A stretch of 64,000 bases of DNA from Balanoglossus misakiensis (lineage: Eukaryota; Hemichordata). Positions within the stretch are counted from its first letter, which is position 1; each line of letters starts with the position of its first letter. The stretch covers positions 5,022,001-5,086,000 of the forward strand of contig CM082591.2 of the NCBI GenBank assembly GCA_040954595.2. Reading direction: 5' to 3'. Below, one piece after another: positions 1 to 12,515 of this stretch. The translations under genes and the position numbers were made by a program. The notes under the pieces are model-generated. The model saw only the letters and a program-made list of their open reading frames with translations, searched no databases and was not told the DNA's origin.

Positions 1-3000
1 GAGATAGCTAGCTAGAAGACTCTGCACAATTTAATGGAGAGAAGAACGTACGTACATAGCTTTTTTGCGATAGAGAGGTTTTAATCTTATTGCTGGTGCT
101 AATCTTTAGATGTCTGGTGAAATAAAGTCAAAACAATGTATTGCAATTATTGTGCAAATCAACATATTAGGCAGAGAGCAACTGCATGATACGGAGAAAG
201 GGGTACCTCGTTTTCTGATTAGTAGTATGAACATTTGCTAATGCTACAAAGCAACCATGAATATGATCGAAGGGCAGCTAATCTGTATGGGGAGGCGGAC
301 TTCGAGCCGTGAGTAAGTCGTCAGTATTAAAGTGTAAATTTATTCCTCAAATGCCACTTGAGACCGCTGTTCACAAATACACTTACAAGAGATTCAGTGC
401 AAATCGCAAATGTAATCGACACGGACTTAGAGATATTGAACAAGTAGCACAAATAAACTAGTTAAGATTATTCAGGTATAGTTTAACTCATTTCCGGTGT
501 CTGGAATTCTTCTAGCATTAACTTTGAGGACTACTTTGTGCATTTTTTTTCAAAACATGTGAATACAGTGTAAAACCTGTGTGGGTTTGTTACATTCCTT
601 GGGGCGCCATAAGTCAACAAATTGTCGTCAGCATTTTTCGCTACTGTGTGCAGAAGCGAATACTGAGACATTGGGGTGATAACAATCTTATGTATCCGAC
701 CAAAACTCAAGATTTGGTTGAATATTCAAGCCAAATTAATCTATAAATTTTACATTCAATTTTACGTGTCACCATACTCGCATTTCGATTAAAAAAGAAA
801 AGTGAAAAAGTTTGAGTGAGTTCCACAAGCTAGAAGAACTACATTTTTTGTGCAAGTTATCTCTGAAATACGATGATGAGTGGTCAATTTCTGATGCAGA
901 TTTTCTTGTGATTTGACCTGTTTGCATGCAGCATCAGGTATCAGGCGTTGATACCATCAGAGAGTGTCGGTATACATTTAGACGCCATTGCTAGACCCGA
1001 GAATGGGTTTGGGGCGATCGATTTGGGAATTGACGGAGAAAAAACATCCCAAGCATCAAGGGAATATCAGAATCGCCACACACAGTCAAAACTGTGTCTA
1101 TACCAGTGAAACTTCTAGCACTGAAACTTGAACACAACTTTGAGACAAACATCCGCTCCCGTGTTCTCGCAGGGCAGATATCGGCGTCAGTGTGTCTGTC
1201 AATTGGTGCGACATATCAGATATGAATCAGATTCTGTGTAAATCGACTTGTACATGATTCGAACTCATACCAACCACACGAATTCGCGCAGCAAACAAGT
1301 TAGTCCAGTCAAAAAGCATTAAAACCACATCTCCAAGCCCAGATACTTTGTCTTGTAATCTAAAGATACAGCGAATGACGAAAGGGTTTTCATACACTTA
1401 CTGGAAACGATTAAAGTAACTTGTGTGCATTAAAATCTATAATTATGAACAGCAGGTTTCAATATTAGAACCAATCTATTAATTGTGAAAGGATTTGGAA
1501 TGCAAGACTAAATTAAGAAAAAAAACGACAGGTGTCCCTATTTTGATCACATTTATGAGGAGATGCAACAATTGTTTGAAGAATGCAGATAAACAGCTGC
1601 GGGGATTGTGAAAAAGACATGAATATGAATTTTCTTGGTTTACCGAGAATTTGTGAAGATAAATCGGGTAGAGTGCCGACATCAAGCAGACTGTTAGTTT
1701 GTCACATTTGCAGAAGTTCATTTTCTTTTGTGCTGACGTCACCCGAGAACAAATAGCTTGGGCGGCGGTGACATTATCTTTTTTGATAGGGACCGTCATC
1801 TTCATCATCATCACATGTCGTCATGGCGACTAACAAGACAGCGGTGCGATGCATGGCTCGGGTGTTCCATCGTGCGTGTCTAATTGCGATTTGGGGATCT
1901 TGGGGATTTGATTGATTGGCGCCAATTTCGCTCCCCCTCCTAATAATTGTGAAAGGAATACGCGTAAAAGTAGCACATTGCATAGAGCTTGGTTTTATTT
2001 GTCACTAATCTGATTTGTGACACATTTGTGACAATTTGTCCTTAATCTAATTAGTTCCCATGGCGTGGCAACATACAAGTGTACATTTAAAGGACATTTC
2101 ATTAATGGTATTTTCATAATTGTTATTTTATCAGATCATTGGCAAACAGAATGCCCTTTTCACTTGATCATAGCGTTTTGGGGTGAGATTTCTTGCAAAC
2201 AGAAATAACTTAAGAATATTTCCCCACTTAAATGGGCTTATGATTGGCATTTAAGGGCCCTTATTAAGTTTCCGTATTGGTAGATCTGCCAATGACGTTC
2301 CATGCAGTGACACAATTTTTAATATACAACTTCCATCCCGTTTATTTTGGCGAATTTTTCACTCTTGTGTCTACAAGTGGGATGGAAGTTGTGTGTGGTC
2401 GAACGTTGATTCACTATATATCTTCATGTAGAATAACATAAAGGGTGTCTTGTATCAAACATAATTAATGGAAAAAGGGCAACGAGAGAGAGACTGTGTC
2501 CCTTTAATTGAATGACACCCGATGACATTTCCATTTCTGTGATATGGTTCCCTAGCATCCAATGCCCATCCTCTTGTTCTTTCACATTTGTTTAGGTCAC
2601 CCACAGTGTACTCGGATCCCAATTTGCGGTATCAGATTGTTATCTTAAGTAAGAATATCCGTCTTTATTCCTCGTTATTTCGATTTGGGGGTTATTCGAG
2701 GTGGACCCTAGAGATGCGGTACAGACAGATGGGATCATGACAGTCTCATTTGAGCAGACAGAAGCGTTTCGTTTAATCCACCGTTAATGAAAATGTGGGT
2801 TTCCGGGGCCGAGGTCCCACTGGAACACTTTCCAAACTAATACTTCGTTGGATTCCCACAGGAAACGTTGTGCGGAACTTAGATATATGCGACCTGAGTA
2901 GCTAAGAATCTACTAATGCGAATCACTCACTATAGGGTTATGGGCTACGGTTTTGCCTAATAAAACTCAGTAAGGCTTCCATACGAACGATTATCACGCA

Positions 3001-3015
3001 CATACTTCCAATTTC
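1..3015. other. Non-coding region, no gene recognised
   Basis: Both strands carry only short open frames. The longest are on the minus strand at 1479-1814 and 1774-1983. They overlap each other, show no domain, signal peptide or family resemblance, and have no flanking splice pattern that would join them. One perfect CRE palindrome (1734-1741), a palindromic pair of inverted CCAAT boxes (ATTGGCGCCAAT, 1915-1926) and one inverted repeat (2326-2392) are the only distinct signals seen. Confidence 0.6.
2326..2392. repeat. Inverted repeat, 14-bp arms
   Basis: ACAACTTCCATCCC at 2326-2339 is matched by its exact reverse complement at 2379-2392, with a 39-bp spacer. This is the form of a degraded short inverted-repeat transposon or a structured RNA. 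No convincing target-site duplication is seen, so the origin is open. Confidence 0.6.
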
Positions 3016-3262
3016 ACATACATACATACATACATGCATACATACATGCATACATGCATACATACATACATACATACATACATACATACATACATACATA
3101 CATAACTTCACATACATACATGCATACATACATGCATGCATACATACATGCATACATACATGCATACATACATACATACATACATACATACATACATACA
3201 TACATACATACATACATACATACATACATACATACATACATACATACATACATACATACATA
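3016..3262. repeat. (CATA)n tetranucleotide microsatellite
   Basis: About 247 bp of CATA units with occasional CATG variants, interrupted once by AACTTCA near 3103-3109. The same AACTTC motif follows the array end, so the array probably arose by duplication of a smaller array together with its flank. Long open frames exist here in several registers (repeats of His-Thr-Tyr-Ile or Met-Tyr-Val-Cys), but they are products of the repeat and not genes. Confidence 0.97.
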
Positions 3263-4558
3263 ACTTCAGCTACCCACTAAATTCTGTACTAAATTACCAA
3301 TGTAGCTCAATTTCAAGCAAAAGTATATGCATAACTATGTTAAATGTTTCCCGTATTAGTATGCCTATCAGACCTGCTCTGTATGTGTTTGGTGTTACAA
3401 ACCAAGTAATCGTTTCATTTGCGTATTTCCATATACTATGCGACCGGTTTCCAGAGACCCTTCGCTATGTACTTAAAAAAGGTTCCCAATGGATAGGTAT
3501 TTAACGACAATCGATGGAACGGTTGTCGTCGAAATCTCTTCAAATCACCATTGAATTGGAAAAAACTCAAACGACAAAAGGAAATGATTTATCACCCTCT
3601 GCTAAGCAGTCTTTTTGTATTTTCTTTTCGCGAGGGAGCGATAAACGCGCGCGGGAAATCTCACAATTGCGCAAATCAACATGACTATACACACGCTTAG
3701 GTGATGTGAAAACATGTCCTACTGTGCATTGCGGTTTTCAATTACATCGGCGTCCATATAAATAGAACTCTGCCATTAATGACATTCAAAATGCAAATGT
3801 CAACGCATAACCATCGAATTAGTGATCCCAATACCTTCTGAATATCTTTGCATGCTAATGTTTCATACAGGCATAACCCTGCATGTACGTAAAACATTTG
3901 GCAGATCAGAATAACGTATTGCATTTTAAAGCCCCAGTTACTCTAACTTTGGGCTATTTTGTCAGCAATTTTGTTTTAGATAACCTACTGTGGTACTATG
4001 AGAAACAAAGATTTGATTAGTATTTGGTTTTCCATCACATCCCTTTTTGTAGCAATCAGCACTGTTAATGTTGAAAATTGAAAGTTCCTCATATACTGGC
4101 TTTGTATATAGAGACTGACCATTTCGTGAAACTATCCGGAGTAGAACAAGAAACCGCAGCTGACACACGGGAGGAAATTACCGAAAAATAAGCAAAGGTT
4201 ACAGTTACTGGGCCTTTAAGGAGCGATTAGTGATACCTTCCCCTTCAGCTAATTTCAACGTCCTAAGTGATTGATAGAGCGAACGAAATGAAACGGCTGA
4301 TGATCACTGTCAGATTTTTACTTGACGAGGTTTTCCACTACCTTTACATCTAGCCTCTCGTCTGCTAAATGGCAAATGCGTGTTTGCCACTTCTTTGATC
4401 TCAATGACTGCCGCAACAATCGGGGGGAACGTTAAATCTAAATTGCATGAGACACTGACCTTTTCATCAAGGCCGTCTACAAATTCAATAGTGCAACCGC
4501 TTTGTTGAGGAGCACACTTTTTTCTGGATACATATCATTTGCACCTTGCTTGGGTGTA

Positions 4559-4660
4559 CAGTGAAACCTGTCATTACGGACACCTCTCTAATCAGGACAC
4601 CTCACTATTAAGGGCATGAGTTCTGGTCCCAGAGGTGTCTTTAATAGACAGGTTTCACTG
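4559..4660. mobile_element. Tc1/mariner-like MITE, about 102 bp
   Basis: The ends read CAGTGAAACCTGTC and its perfect reverse complement, and both ends are flanked by TA (4557-4558 and 4661-4662). Including the flanks, the two arms match over 18 bp (4555-4572 and 4647-4664). A second nested pair (GACACCTCT and AGAGGTGTC) extends the stem. A CAGT terminus with TA duplication is characteristic of Tc1/mariner superfamily elements. There is no transposase, so this is a non-autonomous relic. Confidence 0.75.
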
Positions 4661-7600
4661 TACATGTTTTCGATTATTTTTCACAGGGTGTCCGTATGGA
4701 CATTATTATTGATCAAAAGCACTGAAACAAAATTGTAAGCCACTATGACTTCTTGACACTAAGGATTTACCGCGGGTTATGCAACAGCACTTTCAGATCC
4801 ATTATCCGTGAAATACGTCAAGTTCTTTACTTTTCGTTGCACTTAAAAGACAATTATTAAACTGTATGGTTACGTAACTTCCATTCTATTAAATGCTTTG
4901 AACACGTATTATCAAGATAAAGCCGGATTTATCCTTCAGTTGGGCAATTGCTCGAATATAAATATAAATAATACATTAAAATTTACATGAGGCAGTGTAT
5001 ATAGCCTTTATGAATATTCACGTCAATGCATGCCATTTTTGGTCACATTAATTGATTTCGCTGTTGTCTGGTTCTTTGAATTGTGACGTCATAGTTATAT
5101 CCCTATCTAAGAATTTTGGCATTTAACACATAAGCAGCTTCGGTGTATTCAGAAAGATAGTCCTTATATTACCGTGGATTTTATCGTCACTATGTAGAAC
5201 CTAACGTGAACGCTAGATGAGTACGAAACTCACTTTTCTGGTTTTGATAGAAACCGTGATTATCAGGTCTGGATCTTCAAGACCATCTGGAGGTTAACAA
5301 ATTATCTCGTTTGTTTTATTTCTGTGTGTTAGTTTAAAGCGGGGAGGTCGGGGGGGGGGGTGTAAGAATATACCAAATTCTCGAACGATTGCGATCTTAA
5401 ATGTCTGCGGGACAACCGTATCTAGTTTTTTTTCAACTCGAGATGATTATTGTGAATCCTATTGTCACACATCTTCTTATCGCTGCCTTAACACACTATA
5501 TCACCATCTACATAGCATTGAACTGTAACTGGAAATTTAGGCTCGCTTACTTATTTATATTTCTCGCAGGCGGTTTTAACAGTTGACGTGTACGATAGTA
5601 GACTGAACGCACAGTTGTTTCATCAATAATGTACTTCGATCCCGGCCGTGTGTTTCATTGTGACGGAGTCGATTAACATTTCGGTGGCCGTGTCTTTGAG
5701 AGCGACTCATGGAGAGACGTCAACACCGTAATGTACATATGTCCGGAGGGCCGCCCGAAAATCAAAGCGGCAGATTTTGCTAATTACAACCCACGTCAAG
5801 TTAAATCTCCTGTCCAGGAAGAACAGGTGCATAGCTCGGAGACCAGGCATGCTATATTCAGAAACATTCGTAATCTAACTGTTTGTGGTTATCTTTGCTG
5901 GCGCACAATGGAGAAATCACTGCCTCTGTGTTCACAGTCACTAACAAAATAAACGCATGCAAGAAACATAGTCTGAAAATCTGGGTATTAGCCCTTATCG
6001 TTTTCTTAGGTATCCAATTATGCTAATTGGAATTCTAGCGCCAATGTACACTGGGATGTAGCAAAGTACATCTCCGAAGTTATTTTGAGGAATTTCAATT
6101 TTCAAGGATTACAAAATTCTGAAATTCTTATCTTGATCTGCATAATTCATCACCCTCGAGATATCAGTTTTTGTAGACCAGAGAGCTTGCCAGCATTGTT
6201 GCATTCTTGTCAACAAAGCCGACACCTCTTCGATATCCCAGGTTCTTTGCGAAAAGTCTTGGAGTGCCTATTTTGTTCGGACAGGGACCTTTGTTGCGAA
6301 AACACCACCAGCGATATTGTGCATTAAACTGATGACAGTATACATTCCCGCTATTCGTGTAAGGATGCCCCAAATCCGACACCGATATCGCGGACGCAGT
6401 TAGTGCGACAAATCGAACTTACAATGTCAGAGGATCCTTGTGAACGATCGCTCGCTCGTTAAAGACAACTCACTTGTAACTATAGAAGTACACAGTTAGA
6501 AAAATTCAATTTCTGATCTAGGTGACGAGGGTTGGCAAGTGTTCAAAGTAATATTAACATACAAGGTTCAGGTAAATCTATATTTCTAGACAGTCACATG
6601 CGTATAACGACGTTCATGATCGAGATAAAAGGACTTATATCAAAGGGCCAGGTTTCAACTTTTGAAACCCGAGAAGGTTTGAACTGGGTAGGACGTAACA
6701 TAGACCTGATGCTAACACTCAAAAACCGTATGTACGTTCATAGCCAGAGTACAGGGTATGTCCGACTTGTGGGCATACTACAAGCATGCAAGCTCATTCG
6801 ATAGTGATAGAATACCTCAAGGCAGACAAAATCGAAATACTGTCATGCCATGACAGGAAAATTGAAAACATCAGCTTTATGACAGCTGACAATGCAGCAG
6901 GCAACTCCAACTCGCGAGCTCTTAACAACATCCCACTCTCATTGGAGATTATCACAGTGACGTCATAATAAGGTGACGTGGCTTGCTGAATATAGTTACT
7001 GGCCGGACGCATTTTGGAGAACCAATCAGAAGACAGCAAGCGACGTCGTTTTCGAGCGTAAAGGCCACGAGCTTGGATATTTAAGTTGCAATCGAGGGCG
7101 GAACATTTCAAAAAAGGTAATTAATTCGAGACATGGCATTTTCGAACGAGAACAATCCCCAAGCAAGCAGCACTAATGAGTGATTATTCAATCATCTTCG
7201 AGTCATATCGAAATATGGAAGCTAGCATTACGTTCTCAATGGGCAAATGTACTTTAGACCAAAGGTTCACTGAATAAATTGTCAACGTGACAGACTACAG
7301 CTTGATAAACGCGATTAAAAATACAAATTCCAAATAGAAGAAAAAACCACACCTGTGCATTCTTTGTCCAGGTTGCGCTTAGCAAAGTCGCTATATATTT
7401 TCCTTTTTGTAATCAAAACTCAAACACTTTTTTCTGCCGAGCTTCCATTTCTTCGTTCCAGACAAAAAAAAAAACAATTACTCCTGTGACCAGAGTTTAT
7501 CAATGCACATACGGCTGTTGTGTTCCTTCTACAGAATTTAAAGATCCTGTACGTGCCAGCTTATTATTATAATTATTCTATTCCGGTTAAAACAAATTTG

Positions 7601-10600
7601 ACGTCATGTAAAGTATCTGACGAAATGACGAATGTTCTGAAAACTCCTCGAGGGACTAATTAAAACAACTTACGACGAGGAATTCGAGACAGAAATAGCT
7701 CATATCTTCCAAGCCCCTCTGTTTAGGGCGTCCCCCATCTCCATAGCAACCCACCTCCACAGTTACATCAGCAGATACGGCGTAATAATGGTGCGTCAGA
7801 ACACGACACCGTTAAATTAGCAAAACCTCATTTTTCCTAGGGAGGGCCTCATGTCCTCATGCATATTCATAAGGCATTTCAAAGAAGGTTTAAACTGTCT
7901 TGGGGTTTGTGTCATTCAGTGAGGCTGATCATCAACACGTGGACACATTTTTTTTCGTTTCCGACCTAGCAGTTCTAAGGTAAGAAAATGATTTTTCCCG
8001 ACTATTCCTGAAAAAGTGACGTTTTTTTTCAAATATCTCTAAGTAAGCTGCCTACACAAAAATTGATATCGCGCAAAACTATACATTTTGACATAGATGG
8101 AACTTGAGATCGTTGAAGGGATTTACGTCTTTGCAATTTTGTATCAGTTCTCCACTTTTGGTTGCTTATTTCTGTTGTGTTACAATCATGTGTTATCAAT
8201 AACTCAGTAGAGCCCTATGGGAGTTAACATAGGCTGGAAATACTCCGAGTCCATGAATCTAGTTTGGCATCGCCCATTAAGGAACTTTTATTGAGAGACA
8301 GACAACCAAGATGATGTTAGGAGTTTAGCCAGAACTGCTTCTCAAGTCTAATCATACAGCGATTCACAACCAAAATACTTCACTACAATTTGCATCGCCG
8401 AAATATAACACTGCTGATATGTATCGTCTTAGAATAAAACGCTGAGGTGTTACAATACAATAAGGTATAAATGTTGCGTTCACATAGAAATTTTTGTCAA
8501 TGTCACTTTGAGCCATCTCACAAGCACTATCACTATGCATTGTACTATACTTTGTATATCCGTAGTTCCACGTTAGTTTTCGTCTCATATGAAATGTTGA
8601 CAACCCTTACATGTAGTATAAAAATGGCCAGAATCGGAAATTTAACAAGTTTGAACATTCCGATTAGGTGTATACTGTCTTAAATTGGACAGTCACTTCG
8701 ATTTGTTGAAGTTGTCATTGCGCTAGCGAAAGAATACATAATCGTTGCCTTGAGCTTGTTATATTGCGAACGGTACACCGGCCTAGCATTACAGAATTTG
8801 ATTTCAACGACGGCACTAGGGGAGGTGTTAAATCCGTCAGCATATTGAAGCACGCTCTTTATATTGTCAAAAAATGACGCCATTTGCAGTCAATAAGCGC
8901 CAACCATATATACACATGTCCACGAGACAATTAATAGGCATCAAACACTTTTCCTCGGACATTTGGAGGGAAATTGATCATTAGTCTCATTTGTCTGCGA
9001 GGATTAAATGTGTAAATACCGACGTTATCTGGTTGTCGTTCGACGCTAGACGTGTAATCCTGTCATGGACGTGTCGTGCATTGGAAACACGCGGCAACGA
9101 CTAATAGTTTGCGCGCCAAAACTTGACACGTGCTCTATACACTATCGCTTCATTTTTGGGCGCGCAAATATGCCCAGATCGCAAACGACTCATATAGGCT
9201 TATTTTTCATTTACAATGTAAATTTTAACCGTGACAATAAAAAATCGTTATACGGAACAAACAACGTTAAATCTTAAAGGTGACTTTGGTAATAATGGGC
9301 CGATCCCATGGCCCTGCTTATACTTGACAGGTAATACAATTACAATGCTGACTATATACGTATAGGTTGTGTTAAGCTGGCTACTGAACATTTCACCAGC
9401 CTTCAGGGATTTGAACAAGAAACTACTGTAGATACACAAATATTGAAAACTTAACAAAAAAGTTAAAGCTAATGGAGCTTTAACACAAATAGCTATGTGT
9501 AAGTCGTGGGACACTCGGCAGTAGGCGTTTGTTAGTTCTACTGCACTGCCAATGGCGGATGGCAGAGTTGCCTACAGAGGCACATGTTCTTTAAGGGACT
9601 GACACAGTCACCCAGAGCTTGGGTTAATCCGTCCTGTGTAATGCATTATTCACGCCCTAATTTGTACACATTTTCATCCACTTTGGAGGGTCAGCATCGC
9701 AGCGAAAGCGTTCCCCCTTGCGGCACAACATGTGCTGTTTGCGGGGCGTTGAAGCTGTCGCCGAAAGAAAACGCTACCTACAGTACGCTATCACACTGAA
9801 AACTGATCAACCATTGTTTTCAAGTTCCCGGCTACGGTTTAAAACCGCGTCGTTTCAAAGTTAAAGTATACCGTTCTCTGTAGGGAAAGCTTAATGTAGA
9901 TTTTCACTAGAAATGTCAGAGGTGAACTCATTCAGATGATAATATTGCAGAGTAGTTCTTCTATGAAATTAAGCTATCTTTTTATTAATCAATTGCAGCT
10001 GTCAATTACGGTTAGTTTAATATTAAATGTGCTTTCTTGCTGCAGTTGTTCGCCAGGCCAGCGTGGCTGAACGCCATAGCTACCTGTAGCTTGCCTGGTA
10101 TGATTTGAGCGCGGCTTGGCTTCGACGCCGTTGTCTTCCCAATTACGGGGCTTGCATTCTCACCCGACAGCCTAGTCGGCATTCCGTAATGACGCCGGGA
10201 AGAGCGGTGTGGAATCGGTAGCTTCCTGCTCACTCCACGACAGCGACCAATTACGGCGGATAATGTGGTAGTTAGCGTATCATATCCGAAAGATAAAAGC
10301 TGGCCAATTCTACGCTGCAATCTGCGCGTCAGAATCGATGACGGAGCGGTGCTCGTTCATTCGCAGCCGACGACCCGCGTGAATCAGTGTGCACCGAACG
10401 TGGGAAATATAAATTGTGCTTGCTTGTAGAAAATTCCGTTTTTTTTTTCATGGGAACGCCTGTAAATTGCCTCGACGGCAGCTGCGCAGCTGCACATCAC
10501 AAATCGCACAAACACAACGATTTGAACGTGTGGCCAGATTTAACACGTGGGCAAGATAAAAGCTAACGAGAAAATGTCACAATTTGTCCTTATTAAATTA

Positions 10601-11240
10601 TGCACTGTAAAATAGCGCAATTTGCGAGATTTGTTTTAAATGAATCTAATTGGTTCCCGGAGATAATTCACTTTTACGCTGTTTGATGAGACAAAATGAG
10701 ATAAGCCGACGGACTTAGAGGCAGGGCTCGTATTTCGGTATTAACACACGTCGGCGGAATTTAATGCATGGTTGTTTGCTGTGAGACACACCGGATTTGA
10801 CGTCATTCTATGGTCTTTTCCGGTCACACCTTTTTAAAGGCAGTTCATAAAAATTCTAATATACAAAATGTGTGCCTGCGAATAAGGATCGTTGCACGAC
10901 CGACGTTTTGTGCGCGCTTGTAACTTTGGTAACCAGTCTGAAGTAACAACATCCTAGCCTTCATTCAAAGTTTAGGCCTATAAGCTTACGTAGGACGTTC
11001 GAGCTTACTTAGCCTATCTCCTTCAAAACACATGTCAGCTGGGTACTTCACTAAGTTAATGGATAACACGTATTTCAAAGTATACACCCTTTGAGAAGTT
11101 CAAGGGATATATAATACATGTGTTAATATTCTGAACATAGCCTATGAGTGAAAAATCAGCATTGTTATTATTTGAAAATTGTATTTAAGTTCGGACTAGA
11201 AATCCTTTGTAAACGTTAACAATAGTTTAAGGTGTCTTCA

Positions 11241-11295
11241 CACTGCTACAATGTATAACATTGCAAACAATGTTACTGCACTGTATGTTATAGCA
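11241..11295 (+). repeat. Solo diverged unit of the 62-bp satellite
   Basis: The stretch beginning CACTGCTACAATGTA and continuing ATTGCAAACAATGT matches the unit repeated at 47165-47712 (same orientation) and 35965-36310 (opposite orientation). The 3' half is more diverged. A lone unit 25-36 kb away from the arrays suggests the unit is a dispersed element that has been amplified in tandem twice. Confidence 0.65.
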
Positions 11296-12257
11296 ACCAA
11301 TGGGTTGCTTACTTTTTATCACATATCCAGTTCACTATGATATAACTGTGTGTTTATAAACAGAAAAGTCGCGCATGTGCAGTTCGGACGGCCCTCCGCT
11401 TTAAAGTTGGCAGACATTTGAATGTCACAGATAAAGCTGTTTTTTCGAACAGCTCGTCTTCGCGATTGCCTCTCCTCAGAAAAGCAAGCGAGACATTCGA
11501 CGAAACCTCAAAAGGCAGCGAAGAATGGAAATGATGAACGACATGACAGCTACAAGTATGCAGACGCTCTCTTGTAGACAATCAAACAAACAAACAGGCA
11601 ATTAAAATATCTCCTAATGACATCTGGCTAACACACACACACACGGAAGCGATCCGAACCACACGGAAGAACGCCAAATGCGAACGACGGAACCTGCTTT
11701 GCAAACAGCTGCACGTCTCTTCAGCCCCTCCGGTGACTTACAAGGATCGCTGCATATGCATAGCCGATATCCCTCAGTTTAAATATTGACAAAGCTTAGG
11801 CAAAACACGCGAAAAGGAAAAAAAACTATGGTTATGCTTCATGGCGGTACACACACACGTAGCCACGTGATGCTAGTCACTCGCATCTGTGTTTCAATCG
11901 CTTGGAGAAAGACACGAGTGATCAGTGATGAAGGCTTTGCTTTGAGTAGCAATGTGAACTCAGGGATGATTTCAACTAATGGACTTTTATGTGTTGAGGA
12001 TTAACACTACACAAGTGGTCAGTCTCTTCACAATGATGGCTTCGTATACATGAGGAAATGCATAAATATTTCCTATGTTTTCAAATGAGGCTAATTATAT
12101 TAACTACACAAACTCATAAAAGCGAAAAATGACGTCGTTTTGTTTTTGTACAAAATTTAATGCAATATTTTTTCAGCACGCCTTGCACTCTTATATGACT
12201 CCACAGGCTAAAGATGAGCTTTACGCCAAAATGCTATTATGCAAATGTGGTAAAGCT

Positions 12258-12265
12258 TGACGTCA
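12258..12265. promoter_or_regulatory. CRE palindrome proximal to the peptide gene
   Basis: A perfect TGACGTCA lies about 250 bp before the start codon at 12516, with a near match (TGACGTCG) at 12130-12137 and a TATA-like stretch (CTTATATGA) near 12190. The ATG exon appears to start at a splice acceptor (12507/12508), so this site could be promoter-proximal or intronic. Confidence 0.4.
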
Positions 12266-12515
12266 CACAATATAGAGTGTCGAAAAATTATCGACTTCAA
12301 GTTTTATCCTATCCACATTTTCGTATTTTTTATTCTTCCAACGAGCAATTTTTATTAAAACATGCATGCAGTCTGGAAAACTACAAGCATATATTTGACA
12401 TTTCTCGCGATGTGTGTAGGCCCCAACTAAGACCTGCACGTGGTGTCGTGTGGCGATTTATGTACAAAAAGGAATTTAACACATTATTCTCTTTATATAT
12501 CGTTACAGGACAAAA

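Larger units (their letters stand above)
1734..10805. promoter_or_regulatory. Five dispersed perfect CRE palindromes
   Basis: TGACGTCA occurs at 1734-1741, 5084-5091, 6958-6965, 7599-7606 and 10798-10805. A sixth copy lies at 12258-12265. The octamer is the consensus site for CREB/ATF bZIP factors. The coordinates span the set; the DNA between the sites is not claimed as regulatory. Chance expectation is well under one per 12 kb. Regulation of the downstream peptide gene is an inference. Confidence 0.4.
3263..12507. other. Long non-coding region upstream of the peptide gene
   Basis: No recognisable protein-coding exon was found. Open frames on both strands are at most about 100 codons and lack domains; that includes the minus-strand frame at 10012-10320. 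Visible signals include a MITE (4559-4660), CRE palindromes, a 16-bp perfect palindrome of two overlapping CAGCTG E-boxes (10478-10493), a solo satellite unit (11241-11295), and a good 5' splice-site match (CTAAG|GTAAGA) at 7979-7985. That splice site could end a non-coding first exon. Confidence 0.5.

Noticed and set aside
1479-1983. Overlapping minus-strand frames of 111 and 69 codons
   Set aside because: There is no signal peptide, domain or splice context, and low-complexity stretches dominate.
2938-3504. Open frames with Tyr/Cys/Met or His/Thr/Ile repeats
   Set aside because: They are read-through of the (CATA)n microsatellite in different registers.
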